From assembly GCA_014239555.1 (NCBI GenBank), contig JAAZYR010000001.1, positions 264,210 to 328,209 on the forward strand: a stretch of DNA of 64,000 nt. The letters are read 5' to 3'. Below are positions 44,710 through 53,770 of this stretch, one piece after another. The notes under the pieces were generated by a model. That model did no database searches. It was not told the origin of the DNA and saw nothing but the letters and a program-made list of their open reading frames with translations. The translations under genes were made by a program, and so were the position numbers. The DNA is from Acidimicrobiales bacterium (lineage in GTDB: Bacteria; Actinomycetota; Acidimicrobiia; Acidimicrobiales; Poriferisodalaceae). The first letter of the stretch is position 1; every line of letters begins with the position of its first letter.

Positions 44710-45827
44710 CAGAGAAGAAAGGCTTCAGCCCACCGCCTTACCCCTATGACCGACTCGATGAACTCAAACCTTTGGGCGCCCACCACCAAGGCGGGATTGT
44801 CGACTGTTCAATTGGAACACCCTTTGACGCGCCACCTCGCGGCGTTATCGCAGCTCTAGGCAGCTCAGATACAGAACGCGGCTATCCACCATCTATCGGA
44901 ACCCCCGAATTTAGGGAAACGGTTGCCATGTGGATGTCGAACCGACTCGGTTGTCAACTGGACTCAGCCCAGGAGATTGCGGCTGCGGTAGGTACTAAAG
45001 AATTCGTCGTAGGGCTGCCTCACTGGATGAAATTGCGACGCCCCGACCGCGACACTGTTTTATATCCAGCGATTAGTTACCCGAGCTATGAAATGGGAGC
45101 GGTATTGGCCGGCTGTCGGGCTGTTCCAGTACCTGTAGACGCAAATTGGTCTATACGACTCGACGCCATCTCCCCTGAAGATCGAGCTCGCGCGCTTCTT
45201 TTGTGGGTCAATACCCCAGGAAACCCAGCCGGCGGCTTGGACGATCTAGAAGCGGCAGCGGCATGGGGACGATCGCACCAAGTGCCGGTATTTAGCGACG
45301 AGTGTTATTGCGAATTCACATGGGATGGGCCTCCACGCACGATTCTGGCTTCAGGCACCCAAGGCGTGGTGGCGGTGCACTCGCTATCGAAACGGTCGAA
45401 TCTTGCTGGAGTTCGTGTGGGTTTTTACGCAGGTGATCCCGACCTGGTTGGCTACCTGCGCGAAGTCCGTAAGCACGCAGGTTTTATGGTGCCCGGACCG
45501 GCGCAAGCCGCAGCCATCGCTGCGCTCTCCGACCAAGAACATGTGGACAAGCAACGAGAAACCTATCTAGCCCGTCTCCGTCGTTTATCGAAGGTGATGA
45601 CAACGATGGGAGTCGAAACGAATCTCCCGAGAGGGGGCTTTTATCTGTGGGTGCCCGCTCCCGATGGGGATGCTTGGGCTTTTACCCGTCAACTCGTTGA
45701 GCAAATCGGTCTGCTGGCTTCACCGGGAGAGTTCTACGGGTCGAGTGGTGCAGAGCACGTGCGCGTCGCCGCAGTCCAACCTGATGAAAGTATCGAACTC
45801 TTAGAGCAACGACTTGGAACGAGCTGA
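44706..45827 (+). CDS. dapC: Succinyldiaminopimelate transaminase (DapC)
   Basis: A 373-residue fold-type I aminotransferase with PLP lysine in SLSKRSNLAGVRVGFYAG, the NTPGNPAGG loop and FSDECYCEF for cofactor binding. The N-terminus FSPPPYPYDRLDELKPL and DCSIGTPFD match the actinobacterial DapC type. This makes N-succinyl-LL-diaminopimelate. Adjacency to dapF and dapE strongly supports this over other aminotransferases. ATG 44706 overlaps the hflX stop. Confidence 0.92.
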   Translation: MTEKKGFSPPPYPYDRLDELKPLGAHHQGGIVDCSIGTPFDAPPRGVIAALGSSDTERGYPPSIGTPEFRETVAMWMSNRLGCQLDSAQEIAAAVGTKEFVVGLPHWMKLRRPDRDTVLYPAISYPSYEMGAVLAGCRAVPVPVDANWSIRLDAISPEDRARALLLWVNTPGNPAGGLDDLEAAAAWGRSHQVPVFSDECYCEFTWDGPPRTILASGTQGVVAVHSLSKRSNLAGVRVGFYAGDPDLVGYLREVRKHAGFMVPGPAQAAAIAALSDQEHVDKQRETYLARLRRLSKVMTTMGVETNLPRGGFYLWVPAPDGDAWAFTRQLVEQIGLLASPGEFYGSSGAEHVRVAAVQPDESIELLEQRLGTS

Positions 45828-45861
45828 TGGCTCTTCACGATCAGACCGTACCCTTGGGTCG

Positions 45862-46917
45862 GTGATCGATCTTCTCGACTTGGCGGCCGAACTAGTTGAC
45901 GTGCCATCAGAGAGTCATCAAGAAACAGCGTTGGCTGACCTTTTCGAATCACGACTCCACACGGCTTCCCATTTGGCTGTGCACCGTCTCGGAGACAACG
46001 TCGTCGCACGTTCTGAACAAGGTCGAGAACACCGGATTGTTATTGCCGGCCACCTTGACACCGTCCCGGCGAATAACAATCAAGGCGCCCGAATCGAGGG
46101 AGACCGCCTCTACGGCCTAGGCGCTTGCGATATGAAGGGCGGCCTTGCTGCTCAGCTGGCAACGGCTCTGGCGGTAAACGAATCGGCTGTTGACGTGACC
46201 TACATTTTTTATTCCTGTGAGGAAGTGGCAGCCGAGCACAATGGCCTGAAACAGTTATTCGATCTTCGACCTGAACTAGTCGCTGGCGATGTCGCACTGT
46301 TGGGTGAGCCAACGTCGGCAACGATCGAGGCCGGATGTCAGGGAACCCTGCGCGTGAAGGCCGTCTACAAAGGCGAGCGCGCTCACACAGCTCGACCATG
46401 GAAAGGCCGCAACGCCATTCATCGGTTGGGGCGTGTGCTGGAATCCCTGAACGGCTATGAAGGACGACGTCCAGTGGTCGATGGCTGTGAATACCGCGAA
46501 GCAATACAAGCCGTATATGTCGAAGGCGGCGTTGCAGGCAACGTCGTGCCCGATGAAGCGACTCTTACCGTGAACCTTAGATACGCGCCAGACCGCAGTC
46601 CTGAGGAAGCACAAAGCCACCTAGCAGAACAACTCGAACCTTATGACGAACTAATTATCGATGACCATGCCCAAGGGGCGAGGCCAGCGCTCGGCCACCC
46701 ACTTTTACGGACCCTGATTACCCGCAACGAGCTCGAAGTCAGAGCGAAGCTGGGTTGGACCGACGTTGCTCGCTTCGCTGAGCATGGCATCCCTGCCTCG
46801 AACTTCGGAGCCGGAGACGCATCAATAGCCCATACCCGAAACGAGTTCGTCGAACGTCAAGAGATAGAACTTGTGCACTCCGCGTTATTGGACTTGCTGA
46901 CCATTGGTGTGGATTAA
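45862..46917 (+). CDS. dapE: Succinyl-diaminopimelate desuccinylase (DapE)
   Basis: An M20-family zinc amidohydrolase, about 351 residues. Metal and catalytic motifs are AGHLDTVP (His and Asp), LGACDMKGG (bridging Asp) and CEEVAAEHNG (catalytic Glu plus ligand). The C-terminal metal His is near SIAHTRNEF. It hydrolyses N-succinyl-LL-diaminopimelate. GTG 45862 is chosen because the frame opens with IDLLDLAAELVDVPS. A TTG at 45814 would overlap dapC and add 16 unmatched residues. It ends the dap group and overlaps the convergent HAD stop by four bases. Confidence 0.93.
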   Translation: MIDLLDLAAELVDVPSESHQETALADLFESRLHTASHLAVHRLGDNVVARSEQGREHRIVIAGHLDTVPANNNQGARIEGDRLYGLGACDMKGGLAAQLATALAVNESAVDVTYIFYSCEEVAAEHNGLKQLFDLRPELVAGDVALLGEPTSATIEAGCQGTLRVKAVYKGERAHTARPWKGRNAIHRLGRVLESLNGYEGRRPVVDGCEYREAIQAVYVEGGVAGNVVPDEATLTVNLRYAPDRSPEEAQSHLAEQLEPYDELIIDDHAQGARPALGHPLLRTLITRNELEVRAKLGWTDVARFAEHGIPASNFGAGDASIAHTRNEFVERQEIELVHSALLDLLTIGVD

Positions 46918-47723
46918 CCGCCCATCATTTCTGCAAGAACCTTGGCGACACCATCTGCAAGATTGGAACGAGTCACTTCATTGGCGACGCCTTGAGTGTT
47001 GGGATGTGCGTTAGCGACCGCTACCCCCCAACCAGCAAACTCAAGCATCGCATTGTCGTTTGGCATATCGCCAAAAGCCACCACCTGCTGTGGAGTGATT
47101 CGCCGTTGGTCGCACAACCTCTTCAGGCCGAAAGCCTTGTCAACACCTGGAGGCATTAATTCAACAAAAGGAAGCCCAGCGTGCATCACGTTTGCTCGCC
47201 CACCAACTAGGGGATTGAGGAGCGTCATTGTTTCATCTGCGGACAGGTCAGGCAGGTTCACCAGGAGCTTATGTACGCGCTGGTCAAGCAACGGAATCAA
47301 GTCAGAAATATCGGTCTCAGTTGCTCGACCCGCCTGTCGTAACCATCTCCGTTCGGCCACAAATTCGTCGGCCATTTCAGCGCAAAATCCGGCATCCGGA
47401 TGGACATCGCGAATTTCTGTTAGCAAGGCGCGCGCATCGGACAGATCCAGGGTCGCAAACTGTGTTGTGATATCTCCCACAGGGTCGTAAGCCACCGCGC
47501 CATTCGCGCACACCAACGTCGTCGGGATCCCCGTTTGGTCAGGTATGGACTTACAGAACCGAGGCGGTCGTCCTGTCACGACAACGAATTCGATATCAAA
47601 CTCCTTGAGCCGGCGGAGAACTTCTTTAGTGCGTTGCGAGATTTCTCTATCGGCACCCAAAAGAGTGCCATCAAAATCAGTAGCTACTAAGGCCACTTGT
47701 TGAATCGAAGGACGACTACTCAC
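46914..47723 (-). CDS. HAD-superfamily hydrolase, Cof-type
   Basis: A Cof/subclass IIB HAD phosphatase, about 269 residues. Motif I is DFDGTLLG, motif II TGRPP, and motif III/IV GDMPNDNAMLEFAG with the Lys on the loop before it. The C2 cap domain lies between. Such enzymes dephosphorylate sugar phosphates, FMN or PLP; the substrate is not clear. I favour GTG 47723, which overlaps the upstream GMC oxidoreductase stop (GTGA). ATG 47756 is also in frame but overlaps by 37 bases. Confidence 0.92.
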   Translation of the reverse strand: MSSRPSIQQVALVATDFDGTLLGADREISQRTKEVLRRLKEFDIEFVVVTGRPPRFCKSIPDQTGIPTTLVCANGAVAYDPVGDITTQFATLDLSDARALLTEIRDVHPDAGFCAEMADEFVAERRWLRQAGRATETDISDLIPLLDQRVHKLLVNLPDLSADETMTLLNPLVGGRANVMHAGLPFVELMPPGVDKAFGLKRLCDQRRITPQQVVAFGDMPNDNAMLEFAGWGVAVANAHPNTQGVANEVTRSNLADGVAKVLAEMMGG

Positions 47724-49291
47724 AAGCCGTAACGACTGGGTTCGGTTCTCAACCATTCACCGATCGTTTCTCCGACCATGATCGAAGTTGGGTTGGTATT
47801 CGCCCTTGGCACCGTGGGGAAAATCGACGCGTCGGCGATCACTAGCCCGTCCACTGCGTGACATCGACCGTATTGATCCACCACCGACGTTGGATCGTCG
47901 AGCGGACCCATCCGAGCAGTTCCGCACGGGTGGTAACCCGAGCCGGCGAAACGACGAAGCAACGAGACAACGTCATCTCTGTGCGATATCCGCTGCATAT
48001 CAGGAAAGAGAACTTCTTCAGTTAACGCTCCCAAAGGTCCCGCGTCTACAAAACGAAGCGCATCAAAAAAGCCATCCGCTAGGCGCGTGGCGTCCCCCTC
48101 ATTCTCACAAAACCGAGAACGAATCTGAGGAGCCGCAAAGGGGTCGGCGTTTGGAAAAATCAGTTCGCCGACACCGTCTACCTGCTCCAGGACCGCGGCA
48201 ACACCGAAATAAGGAAGGTTCTCTCGTCCGGCAAACGTCAACTGTTCTATCTGCAAGTCCATTCGCTGATCACTCGCTGGAGCGGTATATCTCAGAATCG
48301 TCTGAATAATAGGTTGATTTCCTGCAACCAATTCGAGGTGAGTTGGACGACACAAAACGATTATTCCCGGATGATCCGACAAGTTTCGTCCCACCCCTGA
48401 GACATCGGCAATGACGTCCACACCGATTCGAGTCAGATCTTCAACAGGGCCAATACCAGATCTTAAAAGGATCCCGGGCGTATGAATTGCCCCCGCACAC
48501 AACACAATTAAATTCGCCCGGATCTGTTCGAGAGACCCATCTGTACGGACTACCTCGACCCCGGTGACGCGCCCGCGCGTGATCAGCAACCGATTTGTGT
48601 GGCAACCTCCGCGAATTTCTAGGTTAGGTAGCAAGCGAGCAGGAGCGAGATAGGCAGAAGCTGTCGAAATACGAAGTTGCCCAAGTTTGTTCATTGGCAG
48701 AGGCCCCGCGCCCCACGCCAACGGATCGTTCTGATCTAGACACTCAGGAAAATCGAGTTCATCTGCGGTAGCAAGAAACGCTTGATGCAATTCGGTGAGT
48801 TCATCGTGAGGGTATCGACGGACGCTAATTGGGCCAGCATCGCCATGATGTGGCTCACTGCCAAAGTCAAGATCACGCTCAAGGCGACAAAAGGTTTTTA
48901 AGACGTTGTTCCACGCCCATTCAGGGTTTCCGCGACTAGCCCACTCGGCATAATCCTCGGGAACTCCACGTAAAAAAATGCAGGTGTTGACTGCACTCGA
49001 ACCACCAGTCACTCTTCCCCTTGGTAAAGGTTGTCCAGGGCGTTTTTCGGTAGGGGAGTACTCAAGTTCCCAATCGTGGTCTACGACACTGTTGTGATGA
49101 CCGTTGCGAAGATCGAGTGGCGTATCAGCTATCGCTGAATAATCGGGGCCAGCCTCAAGCAGCAACACCTGGCGATTGGGATCTTCGCTTAGACGAGAGG
49201 CCAATGGCGACCCCGATGCACCTGCACCGACCACAATTACTTCGTAACTCACCTCGTTAGCCACCGGGACGAAACTAGTAGCAGAAGTCAC
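47720..49291 (-). CDS. GMC-family FAD oxidoreductase
   Basis: A 523-residue glucose-methanol-choline oxidoreductase. The FAD motif is GAGASGSPLASRLSE followed by LLLEAGPD. The GMC signature 1 region is PRGRVTGGSSAVNTCIFLRG, and the active-site His is in YHPCGTARMG. It would oxidise an alcohol, choline-like or related substrate. GTG 49291 starts the gene. It is translationally coupled to the downstream HAD gene and diverges from the D-aminoacylase-like gene with 36 bp between starts. Electron acceptor and substrate are unknown. Confidence 0.93.
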   Translation of the reverse strand: MTSATSFVPVANEVSYEVIVVGAGASGSPLASRLSEDPNRQVLLLEAGPDYSAIADTPLDLRNGHHNSVVDHDWELEYSPTEKRPGQPLPRGRVTGGSSAVNTCIFLRGVPEDYAEWASRGNPEWAWNNVLKTFCRLERDLDFGSEPHHGDAGPISVRRYPHDELTELHQAFLATADELDFPECLDQNDPLAWGAGPLPMNKLGQLRISTASAYLAPARLLPNLEIRGGCHTNRLLITRGRVTGVEVVRTDGSLEQIRANLIVLCAGAIHTPGILLRSGIGPVEDLTRIGVDVIADVSGVGRNLSDHPGIIVLCRPTHLELVAGNQPIIQTILRYTAPASDQRMDLQIEQLTFAGRENLPYFGVAAVLEQVDGVGELIFPNADPFAAPQIRSRFCENEGDATRLADGFFDALRFVDAGPLGALTEEVLFPDMQRISHRDDVVSLLRRFAGSGYHPCGTARMGPLDDPTSVVDQYGRCHAVDGLVIADASIFPTVPRANTNPTSIMVGETIGEWLRTEPSRYGL

Positions 49292-49327
49292 CGAGAGCCC
49301 GTTGATGATGTGACCTAGGCTCCTGAG

Positions 49328-50791
49328 ATGCCCGATACCGTCATCCGGAACGCAACAATCATTGATGGGACGGGCGCCCCGCGATTTGTCGGGGACGTAT
49401 CAATTGAAGATGGGCATATCGCCGAGATTGGCGAAATATCTAGTTCAGTCGTTGACCTTGAAGTGGATGCCACCGACCTGGTTCTCGCACCAGGTTTCGT
49501 GGACGTACATACTCACGATGACGGCGCGTTGATGCAACACCCGGACATGACCTTCAAAGTTTCCCAAGGTTGCACCAGTGTCGTTGTTGGGAACTGTGGT
49601 TTCTCAGCTATTCCAGCAGTAACAGGAGAAAGCACGCTAGACCTCTCAGGCGTTGAGGCGAGCTGGAACGACTTGGACGGTTACCGTGACGCGGTCGAGG
49701 GGTCAAACCCAGCAGTCAACGCGATGATGCTTGTAGGTCACAACACCATCCGGACCTTGGAAATGAAAGGCGAGCGAGGAGCCCCCAACGATCGCCAGCT
49801 TTTGCGCATGCGAGAGCACGTTGAATTAGCTATGCAACAAGGAGCGTGCGGATTCTCAACCGGATTGATTTATCGGCCGGGGCGTTGGGCTGACACAGAA
49901 GAGGTTCTCGACCTTGCCAAAGCTGTAGCTCCATTTGGAGGCATCTACGCGACGCATATGCGTAACGAAAACGATCATCTTTTAGAAGCAGTCGATGAAG
50001 CACTTCACATTGGCGCCGAAGCTGGCATCGCGGTGCAGATCAGCCACCACAAAGCAGCAGGGCGACGCAATTGGGGGAAAGTCACCGAATCATTGGCGAA
50101 AGTAGATGCAGCAGTGGCACAGGGAGCGCGAGTAACTCTCGACGTCTACCCCTATACCGCGGGCAGCGGTCCAATGGTCCAATACTTCGACATAAACAAC
50201 CCGGACCCCGAACTTGCTCAAGTAATTCAACTGGCTTCCTGTCCGGCGTTTCGGGGATACGAAGGTCGCATGATCATCGATATAGCGAGTGAGCTTGATA
50301 TGAGCGCATCTGAAACCGTTCAACACATCCTCACTGCGCCAGAGGGCAAACAAACAATCTGTATCCAACACGTCATGGACGAAGGTGATGTGGTGACGAA
50401 CCTGCGTCACGACCGAGTCATGGTTGGGTCTGACGGAATTCCTGACCTCACCGGACGACCCCACCCCCGGTTGTTTGGAACGTTCCCGCGTGTCTTAGGC
50501 CGCTACGTTCGAGAACAAGGCGTGCTTGATCTCGAAAGTGCCGTGCGGCGGATGACTTCTTTATCGTGTGATGTCCATGGGCTTCAGGATCGCGGCCGAG
50601 TCGCGGTTGGCAACTGGGCGGACTTAGTGCTGTTTGACCCTTCGCTAGTGTTAGACGTCGCAAGTTACGAAGACCCGAAAAGGGAATCGGTCGGCATCAA
50701 CAACGTGTGGGTTAACGGACAACTCGCCTTTGAAGAGGGACACCACACTCAAATCGGAGCAGGGCGTGTCTTGCGATACCGAGAGCACTAG
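49328..50791 (+). CDS. N-acyl-D-amino-acid deacylase-like amidohydrolase
   Basis: A 487-residue metal-dependent amidohydrolase of the D-aminoacylase type. The first metal site is VDVHTHDDGAL and the Cys-bearing loop is VVGNCGFSAIPA. HHKAAGRRNWGK matches the third site, with the Asp site near VGSDGIPD. It may hydrolyse N-acyl-D-amino acids; the family also includes dihydropyrimidinase-like relatives. The C-terminal segment GRVAVGNWADLVLFDP is the usual second part of the small beta domain. ATG 49328. After it 146 bp with no recognisable feature precede the helicase. Confidence 0.92.
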   Translation: MPDTVIRNATIIDGTGAPRFVGDVSIEDGHIAEIGEISSSVVDLEVDATDLVLAPGFVDVHTHDDGALMQHPDMTFKVSQGCTSVVVGNCGFSAIPAVTGESTLDLSGVEASWNDLDGYRDAVEGSNPAVNAMMLVGHNTIRTLEMKGERGAPNDRQLLRMREHVELAMQQGACGFSTGLIYRPGRWADTEEVLDLAKAVAPFGGIYATHMRNENDHLLEAVDEALHIGAEAGIAVQISHHKAAGRRNWGKVTESLAKVDAAVAQGARVTLDVYPYTAGSGPMVQYFDINNPDPELAQVIQLASCPAFRGYEGRMIIDIASELDMSASETVQHILTAPEGKQTICIQHVMDEGDVVTNLRHDRVMVGSDGIPDLTGRPHPRLFGTFPRVLGRYVREQGVLDLESAVRRMTSLSCDVHGLQDRGRVAVGNWADLVLFDPSLVLDVASYEDPKRESVGINNVWVNGQLAFEEGHHTQIGAGRVLRYREH

Positions 50792-50937
50792 ACCCGCCAA
50801 AGGCTAACTCGCGAGTACCCTGTCAACTGAGTGCGGTGCGGACTCTCACTTCGGTCCCCCACGCGACGCCCGGTCGCCACGAGGCGGCCACCCAAGACGC
50901 CGACCCCTCAGCGTCAAACATTTGAAAGTTCGCCCAA

Positions 50938-52098
50938 GTGACAACGACCTTCGCCCAACTGGGCGTGCCCCAAGACCTCATAGATGCCCTTGCCAGTCAA
51001 GGAATTGAATCACCCTTCGCTATACAGATTCTTGCAATTGGTGACGCGATGGCTCGACGAGATGTGTGTGGCAAAGCCAAAACTGGATCAGGAAAGACGC
51101 TCGCGTTCAGCTTGCCCGCAATTGCGCACACTGAACGCAATCAGCAAGGCAAACCGACAACCTTGGTGCTCACTCCCACACGCGAACTAGCCAACCAAAT
51201 AGCGGGGGTCGTGGGGCCCTTAGCCGACGTGAGGAAATTGCGTCCAATAGCGGTGTACGGCGGCACAAACATTGACAAACAAATCGAAACTATTGCTAAG
51301 GGGATTGACATCATCATTGCTACCCCCGGGCGGCTAATCGATTTGATTGACAGAGGCGCAATAGACGTGGCTTTGGTTGAGCGTGTGATCGTTGACGAGG
51401 CCGACCGGATGGCCGATATGGGGTTTCTCCCTCAAGTGGAATGGATACTTCGACATATTCACGTCGATCACCAAACAATGCTTTTCTCGGCGACCCTAGA
51501 TGGAGCAGTTGACACTGTTGTCAAACGACACCTCGCCGATCCGGTGTTCCACGAAGTCTCCGAACCTGAAGTGACCGTGAGCGAAATGGGGCACGTGTTT
51601 ATGGCGGTTCATAAGATGAACCGTGTGCAAGTCGCGGCACGCATTATTGGCCAGGCCAGTAAAACGCTGCTCTTCACGAGAACAAAACGCGGTGCCGATC
51701 AGTTAGAACGCGAACTTCGGTCTGAAGGCGTGAAGGCGGCGGCCATTCACGGCGATTTACGTCAAAGTCAGCGAGAAAAAGCACTCAATGACTTTACGAA
51801 TGGAAAACTCAAGGCGCTCGTGGCTACGGATGTGGCAGCTCGCGGCCTCCACGTAGACGACGTGGGAATTGTGATCCATTACAACCCGCCAGAAGACCAC
51901 AAAACCTATTTGCATCGATCGGGACGAACAGCTCGCGCTGGTGCCACCGGAACAGCAGTCACCATGTTCTTGTGGGACGAAGAGCTCCAAGTGCGTCAGC
52001 TTCAACGGCGATTAGGGCTCAAACTCCCGCTCCACGAGGTCTTTTCTAATGACGTGCGACTAGATGATCTTCCGGCGTGGGCGCGCCAGCAAAGTTGA
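50938..52098 (+). CDS. DEAD-box RNA helicase
   Basis: A 386-residue DEAD-box protein close to the minimal core (RhlE-like length). Motifs in order are the Q-motif (GIESPFAIQ), Walker A AKTGSGKT, TPTRELANQ, DEAD (VDEADRMAD), SAT (FSATLDG), and RGLHVDDVGIVIHY with HRSGRTARAG. It has no long C-terminal RNA-binding tail. It unwinds RNA in ribosome assembly or cold adaptation. GTG 50938 has no strong Shine-Dalgarno sequence. The end overlaps the downstream DNA methylase start, an unusual pairing. Confidence 0.95.
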   Translation: MTTTFAQLGVPQDLIDALASQGIESPFAIQILAIGDAMARRDVCGKAKTGSGKTLAFSLPAIAHTERNQQGKPTTLVLTPTRELANQIAGVVGPLADVRKLRPIAVYGGTNIDKQIETIAKGIDIIIATPGRLIDLIDRGAIDVALVERVIVDEADRMADMGFLPQVEWILRHIHVDHQTMLFSATLDGAVDTVVKRHLADPVFHEVSEPEVTVSEMGHVFMAVHKMNRVQVAARIIGQASKTLLFTRTKRGADQLERELRSEGVKAAAIHGDLRQSQREKALNDFTNGKLKALVATDVAARGLHVDDVGIVIHYNPPEDHKTYLHRSGRTARAGATGTAVTMFLWDEELQVRQLQRRLGLKLPLHEVFSNDVRLDDLPAWARQQS

Positions 52099-53720
52099 AA
52101 TTTGACCCGTCGGGTCTTCCGGCACCCGTAGCGTTAGCTGCGAGCGAGATTGAGCGGCGGATACAGCGAGGTCACACCGGAGAAGAGTTACTTAATCAGT
52201 TGGCGGCCCTTGGCCGGCTCCGCGAAGAAGAACTAACCGACCAGCGATCCAGTGGCGCAGTCTTCACCCCTTACGACGTCGCAGCTGAACTCGTCGACCG
52301 AGTCGAAATTGGGCCTGGAGACACAGTCTGTGACCCGTCAGTCGGTCCGGGCGTGTTCTTGTTAGCTGCCGCCGAACGAAAGTTACACAACGGAGAATCA
52401 GTACCTTCGATCACACAAAACCTCAGAGGAATCGACATTGACCCCGTCAGCGTGGCCGTTGCTCGAATAACTCTTCAGCTATGGGCCGCGTGGCGTGGCG
52501 ACCATTGGCCCACCATGAATTCCATAGTTGAAGGAGACGCACTTATACAGACACCAAGCGAATGGTACGGAAGCTGCGACGCAGTGATAGGTAATCCCCC
52601 TTTTCTTGGTCAATTCAAATCAGACACCGCTCGGGACAAGCGTCGATCCTCAGTTCTTAAGGAACACTTCGGCCCTAGGTACAACGGCTACATCGACGAA
52701 AGCATGCTCTTTGTCCTCCTAGGAATAGAACTAGGTCACAAAAAAAGTCGCATTGCGCTCATTTTGCCGACCTCTGTTCTTGGCTCAGATTCGAGCCGAG
52801 CCGCAAGAGAATGGATCGACGAGACGTTGCCTCTCAAGGCGTTATGGCTAGGCGGCCGATCCATCTTTGATACCGCCACCGTTGACGTATCAGCACCAAT
52901 ACTTGGCGGTTCTCAGGCCAGCGATTGCCGAGTGTTTCGACACGGATCTGAAAAAACACTGCAGATTACACAACCAGGAGCCGGACAATGGGCTTCGCTC
53001 CTCGCAGCAGCAAATGGCACACCCCGAGTGCAACTCACCGGTCGGCACACTCTCAGCGATACCGCGGATGTATCCGCCGATTTCAGGGACGCCTACTACT
53101 GGTTGGCGGAAAGAGTTACAGAAGGAGAAGTTATTGATCCCCGCCCCCGACTCGCCACCGTGGGACTCATCGACCCCTTCCAGTACCTATATGGCGAACT
53201 TGAGGTCAGATTCGCGAAACAACGATTTCGGCGGCCGGTCATTGAAATAGAAGATCAACCTCCAAGACCGCTCGCTAATTGGCTTTTGCGCCGGTCAAAC
53301 CCCAAAGTTCTCGTAGCAAGCCAAACCCGCGTCATTGAGTGCTACGCCGATCAGCGTGGTGATGTGCTCCCATCGACGCCGTTGATCACCATCACGCCCA
53401 CCGACCGAACGCGCCTCTGGCATTTGTTAGCAGCAGTAGCCTCCCCCGCAGCATCGGCGTGGGCTGTTACGGCCACCGCAGGCACCGGACTCAGCCAAGA
53501 AACGGTCCGATTACGGGCTTCGCTGCTAGCAAAATTGCCGTTACCCGCACCATCAAAAAGATGGGATGAAGGCGCAGACCTAGCACGCCAGATTCAATCC
53601 GGCGGTAGAAACCCAGACACGATCATTCAATTTGGTGAAGCGATGAATCAGGCCTACAACACGCCTTCAGACGAGCTTTTACAATGGTGGATTCAACGCA
53701 TACAAAAAAAACGGCCTTGA
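52077..53720 (+). CDS. N6-adenine DNA methyltransferase (orphan)
   Basis: A 547-residue SAM-dependent methylase of the gamma amino-methyltransferase type. Motif X/I region reads SSGAVFTPYDVAAEL then DPSVGPGVFLLAAAE, and the catalytic motif IV is NPPF (about residue 171). A long C-terminal part could recognise DNA (TaqI/Eco57I-like layout). No restriction endonuclease gene is adjacent. GTG 52077 overlaps the helicase by 22 bases; TTG 52095 overlaps its stop as TTGA. It lies between a helicase and metX, so it looks like a chromosomal orphan methylase. Target sequence unknown. Confidence 0.85.
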   Translation: MGAPAKLKFDPSGLPAPVALAASEIERRIQRGHTGEELLNQLAALGRLREEELTDQRSSGAVFTPYDVAAELVDRVEIGPGDTVCDPSVGPGVFLLAAAERKLHNGESVPSITQNLRGIDIDPVSVAVARITLQLWAAWRGDHWPTMNSIVEGDALIQTPSEWYGSCDAVIGNPPFLGQFKSDTARDKRRSSVLKEHFGPRYNGYIDESMLFVLLGIELGHKKSRIALILPTSVLGSDSSRAAREWIDETLPLKALWLGGRSIFDTATVDVSAPILGGSQASDCRVFRHGSEKTLQITQPGAGQWASLLAAANGTPRVQLTGRHTLSDTADVSADFRDAYYWLAERVTEGEVIDPRPRLATVGLIDPFQYLYGELEVRFAKQRFRRPVIEIEDQPPRPLANWLLRRSNPKVLVASQTRVIECYADQRGDVLPSTPLITITPTDRTRLWHLLAAVASPAASAWAVTATAGTGLSQETVRLRASLLAKLPLPAPSKRWDEGADLARQIQSGGRNPDTIIQFGEAMNQAYNTPSDELLQWWIQRIQKKRP

Positions 53721-53770
53721 CCTCCTAGGGGACTGCTCAGGTAGCCTTTTAGATCAGCCCAGGAGCGACC

